This document shows positions 62,186-64,000 of a DNA stretch of 64,000 bases, one piece after another. The DNA is taken from the NCBI RefSeq assembly GCF_001513955.1, contig NZ_KQ948144.1, positions 1,133,076-1,197,075 of the forward strand. The letters are read 5' to 3'. The position numbers were made by a program, and so were the translations under genes. This stretch comes from Streptomyces pseudovenezuelae. GTDB taxonomy: Bacteria; Actinomycetota; Actinomycetes; Streptomycetales; Streptomycetaceae. Below the pieces are notes generated by a model. That model worked only from the letters and a program-made list of their open reading frames with translations, searched no databases and was not told the origin of the DNA. Numbering within the stretch: the stretch's first letter is position 1; each line of letters begins with the position of its first letter.

Positions 62186-63214
62186 ATGCGCGTCGGAGTA
62201 CTGACCGGAGGCGGCGACTGCCCCGGCCTCAACGCCGTCATCCGGGCCATCGTCCGCAAGGGCGTTCAGGAGTACGGCTATGACTTCACCGGCTTCCGGG
62301 ACGGCTGGCGAGGTCCACTGGAGGACGCCGCAGTGCGTCTCGACATCCCGGCCGTCCGCGGCATCCTGCCCCGCGGCGGCACGATCCTCGGTTCCTCGCG
62401 CACCAATCCGCTGAAGCAGGAGGGCGGCATCCGCCGGATCCAGGAGAACCTGGCCGAACGGGAGGTCGACGCGCTCATCGTGATCGGCGGCGAGGACACC
62501 CTCGGCGTCGCCGCGGCACTGTCCGACGAGCACGGAGTGCCCTGTGTCGGCGTACCGAAGACCATCGACAACGACCTCTCCGCCACCGACTACACCTTCG
62601 GCTTCGACACCGCGGTCGGCATCGCCACGGAGGCCATCGACCGGCTGCACACCACCGCCGAGTCCCATATGCGGGTCCTGGTCTGCGAGGTGATGGGCCG
62701 TCACGCCGGCTGGATCGCCCTGCACTCCGGTCTCGCGGGCGGCGCCAACGTCATCCTCATCCCCGAGCAGCGCTTCGACGTCGACCAGGTGTGCGCCTGG
62801 ATCACCTCCCGCTTCAAGGCGTCGTACGCCCCGATCGTGGTCGTCGCCGAGGGCGCCATGCCGAAGGACGGGGACATGGTCCTCAAGGACCAGTCGCTCG
62901 ACTCCTTCGGGCATGTGCGGCTGTCCGGCGTCGGCGAATGGCTGGCCAAGCAGATCGAGAAGCGCACCGGCAAGGAGGCCCGCACCACGGTCCTCGGGCA
63001 CATCCAGCGGGGCGGCACCCCCAGCGCCTTCGACCGCTGGCTCGCCACCCGCTTCGGCCTGCACGCCATCGAGGCCGTCCGCGACGGCGACTTCGGCAAG
63101 ATGGTCGCGCTGCGCGGGACGGACATCGTGCGCGTGCCGATCGGCGAGGCGACGGCGCGGCTGAAGACCGTCGACCCGAAGCTCTACGAGGAGGTGGGGG
63201 TCTTCTTCGGCTGA
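62186..63214 (+). CDS. pfkA: 6-phosphofructokinase (PfkA), PPi-type residue signature
   Basis: This 342-residue PFK has the GVLTGGGDCPGLNAVIR phosphate loop, PKTIDNDL with the catalytic Asp, GFDTAVGIA, EVMGRHAGWIALHSGLAGG and HIQRGGTPSAFDR. In E. coli numbering the donor-selecting residues are 104 and 124: here Asp104 (GGEDTLG) and Lys125 (VPKTID), the pair associated with pyrophosphate-dependent enzymes, whereas ATP enzymes have Gly at 104. It may be a PPi-PFK or have relaxed specificity. ATG 62186 lies 12 nt after GGCGAAGG. A D-lactate dehydrogenase-like gene follows. Confidence 0.9.
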   Translation: MRVGVLTGGGDCPGLNAVIRAIVRKGVQEYGYDFTGFRDGWRGPLEDAAVRLDIPAVRGILPRGGTILGSSRTNPLKQEGGIRRIQENLAEREVDALIVIGGEDTLGVAAALSDEHGVPCVGVPKTIDNDLSATDYTFGFDTAVGIATEAIDRLHTTAESHMRVLVCEVMGRHAGWIALHSGLAGGANVILIPEQRFDVDQVCAWITSRFKASYAPIVVVAEGAMPKDGDMVLKDQSLDSFGHVRLSGVGEWLAKQIEKRTGKEARTTVLGHIQRGGTPSAFDRWLATRFGLHAIEAVRDGDFGKMVALRGTDIVRVPIGEATARLKTVDPKLYEEVGVFFG

Positions 63215-63223
63215 GCCCGGCAC

Positions 63224-63263
63224 GGTGTGGTTGTGGGCCGTATATTCGGCCCACAATCACACC
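63224..63263. promoter_or_regulatory. 40-bp palindrome with central TATATT before the D-lactate dehydrogenase gene
   Basis: Arms GGTGTGGTTGTGGGCC (63224-63239) and GGCCCACAATCACACC (63248-63263) match at 15 of 16 positions around an eight-base centre containing TATATT (63241-63246), a possible -10 box. The site ends 18 bp before the start codon. It includes TTGTG and CACAA half-sites, so a redox repressor of the Rex type is conceivable, but spacing differs from the Rex consensus. Confidence 0.6.
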
Positions 63264-63281
63264 AGAAGGGGAGCCGTCTCC

Positions 63282-64000
63282 GTGGAGATCCTGGCATTCG
63301 GCGTGCAGGCCGACGAGCGGCCCCTGATCGAGCGCGCGTTCGCCGGGCACCACGAGGTCCGCTGCCTGGACGTCTTCCTCAACGAGGACACCGCCCCCAT
63401 CGCCGTCGGCTACGAGACCGTCTCCACCAGCGTCAACGCCGAACTCGGCGCCCGTGTCCTGGAGGTCCTCGCGGCGGGCGGCACACGGATGGTCGCCCAG
63501 CGCTCCACCGGCTTCAACAACATCGACCTCAAGGCCGCCGAGCGCCTCGGCCTGACGGTCGCCCGGGTCTCGTACTACTCGCCGTACTCGGTCGCCGAGT
63601 TCGCCTGGACCCTCGCCATGGCGGTCAACCGCCGGGTCGTGCGCGCCTCCACGCGCACGCGTGACTTCGACTTCCGGCTCGACGGCCTGATGGGCCGCGA
63701 CCTGCACGGCCGTACCGTCGGCGTCCTCGGCACCGGCAAGATCGGCGAGGCCTTCACCCGGATCGCCCACGGCTTCGGCATGCGGCTGCTCGGCTGGGAC
63801 GTCACCGAGAACCCCGGCTGCCTGGAACTCGGCATGACGTACGTCCCCAAGGAACAACTGCTCGCCGAGTCCGATCTGATCAGCCTGCACGTCCCGCTGA
63901 TGCCGGAGACCACCCACCTCCTCGACGCCGAGGCCCTGAAGGCGATGAAGGACGACGCGATCCTGGTCAACTCCAGTCGCGGCGGCCTCATCGACACCGC
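63282..64000 (+). CDS. D-lactate dehydrogenase / 2-hydroxyacid dehydrogenase, 3'-truncated by window
   Basis: The frame opens at GTG 63282, with AAGGGGAG eight bases upstream, and stays open to the window end (239 full codons). The N-terminal half has the catalytic-domain segment QRSTGFNNIDLKAAERLGL with its Arg, then YYSPYSVAEFAWTLAMAVNRR, and the NAD-binding loop VGVLGTGKIGEAFTRIAHGFG. LISLHVPLMPETTHLLD and LVNSSRGGLIDT follow. This fits the D-LDH/VanH branch of D-2-hydroxyacid dehydrogenases. The last part, including the catalytic His, is outside the window. It reduces pyruvate to D-lactate if the assignment is right. Confidence 0.88.
   Translation, partial: MEILAFGVQADERPLIERAFAGHHEVRCLDVFLNEDTAPIAVGYETVSTSVNAELGARVLEVLAAGGTRMVAQRSTGFNNIDLKAAERLGLTVARVSYYSPYSVAEFAWTLAMAVNRRVVRASTRTRDFDFRLDGLMGRDLHGRTVGVLGTGKIGEAFTRIAHGFGMRLLGWDVTENPGCLELGMTYVPKEQLLAESDLISLHVPLMPETTHLLDAEALKAMKDDAILVNSSRGGLIDT

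Overview
This is a high-GC actinobacterial chromosome segment, almost certainly Streptomyces. Coding frames have strong third-position GC bias, many genes start with GTG, and promoters carry TANNNT -10 boxes. The gene content and order match what I recall of the core Streptomyces chromosome around trpD, qcr/cta, glkA and pfkA (about SCO2118 to SCO2177 in S. coelicolor, from memory, running in the reverse direction). No plasmid, prophage, CRISPR array, tRNA/rRNA gene or specialised-metabolite cluster was seen. The first gene (1..81) and the last gene (63282..64000) are cut by the window edges.

Layout. 0-6 kb: cobalamin lower-ligand and nucleotide-loop genes (cobT, a cobU fused to a degenerate metallo-beta-lactamase-like domain), a phosphatidylglycerol lysyltransferase-like protein and a rhomboid-like protein joined by an unusual chain of tandem micro-ORFs. 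6-14 kb: HtrA-type lipoprotein protease, DUF3043 membrane protein and methyltransferase; then pspA-pspAA with a NarL-type two-component pair; then an ECF42 sigma factor with its DGPF partner. 14-23 kb: a Ser/Thr kinase with beta-propeller-like sensor domain, nadA, an ErpA/HesB-type Fe-S carrier, a large mucin-like membrane protein, an adenosine kinase (adoK) and a cysteine desulfurase-TusA fusion. 23-33 kb: the aerobic respiratory chain, ctaC-ctaD-ctaF and ctaE-qcrC-qcrA-qcrB, separated by an L,D-transpeptidase and an atypical stand-alone receiver protein. 33-40 kb: trpD, a SAM-IV riboswitch followed by a six-codon ORF and a class V aminotransferase, a second PQQ-repeat Ser/Thr kinase, an Lrp-type RAM protein with a rhomboid protease, and an NYN-domain protein. 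40-50 kb: two tandem NlpC/P60 cell-wall hydrolases, a gluzincin lipoprotein, a PadR/MATE divergent pair, a GT87-type mannosyltransferase, a PimB'-like glycosyltransferase and a secreted cholesterol oxidase. 50-64 kb: a FadD15-like acyl-CoA ligase, a metallophosphoesterase, a SRPBCC protein, an ArsA-like ATPase with an altered P-loop, DUF5304 and glucokinase, an EEP phosphatase/nuclease, an esterase, an acyltransferase, a second two-component system, a phosphofructokinase with a PPi-type signature and a D-lactate dehydrogenase-like protein.

The genes are mostly housekeeping: respiration (cta/qcr), glycolysis (glkA, pfkA), cofactor supply (NAD, cobalamin, Fe-S), phospholipid and mannolipid synthesis, and cell-wall remodelling, with several envelope-stress sensors (PspA, HtrA, NarL-type kinases, rhomboids). 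As I remember it, the same set (adoK, hesB, ctaC, qcrCAB, ctaE, trpD, NlpC/P60, PimB', FadD15, SRPBCC, ArsA-like ATPase, acyltransferase, GT87) also clusters in Mycobacterium tuberculosis (Rv2181 to Rv2204c), which suggests an old respiration-plus-envelope neighbourhood.

The most notable signals outside ordinary genes are: three tandem 14-bp units each forming a five-codon ORF with ATGA stop/start overlaps; a SAM-IV aptamer with a downstream mini-ORF; a 21-bp palindrome over the ctaE start; a nested palindrome upstream of nadA; a 16-bp-armed palindrome before the D-lactate dehydrogenase gene; a roughly 190-bp MITE-like element whose end supplies a stop codon; a 100-nt perfect-armed hairpin made of a dispersed intergenic repeat; and a set of leaderless genes.
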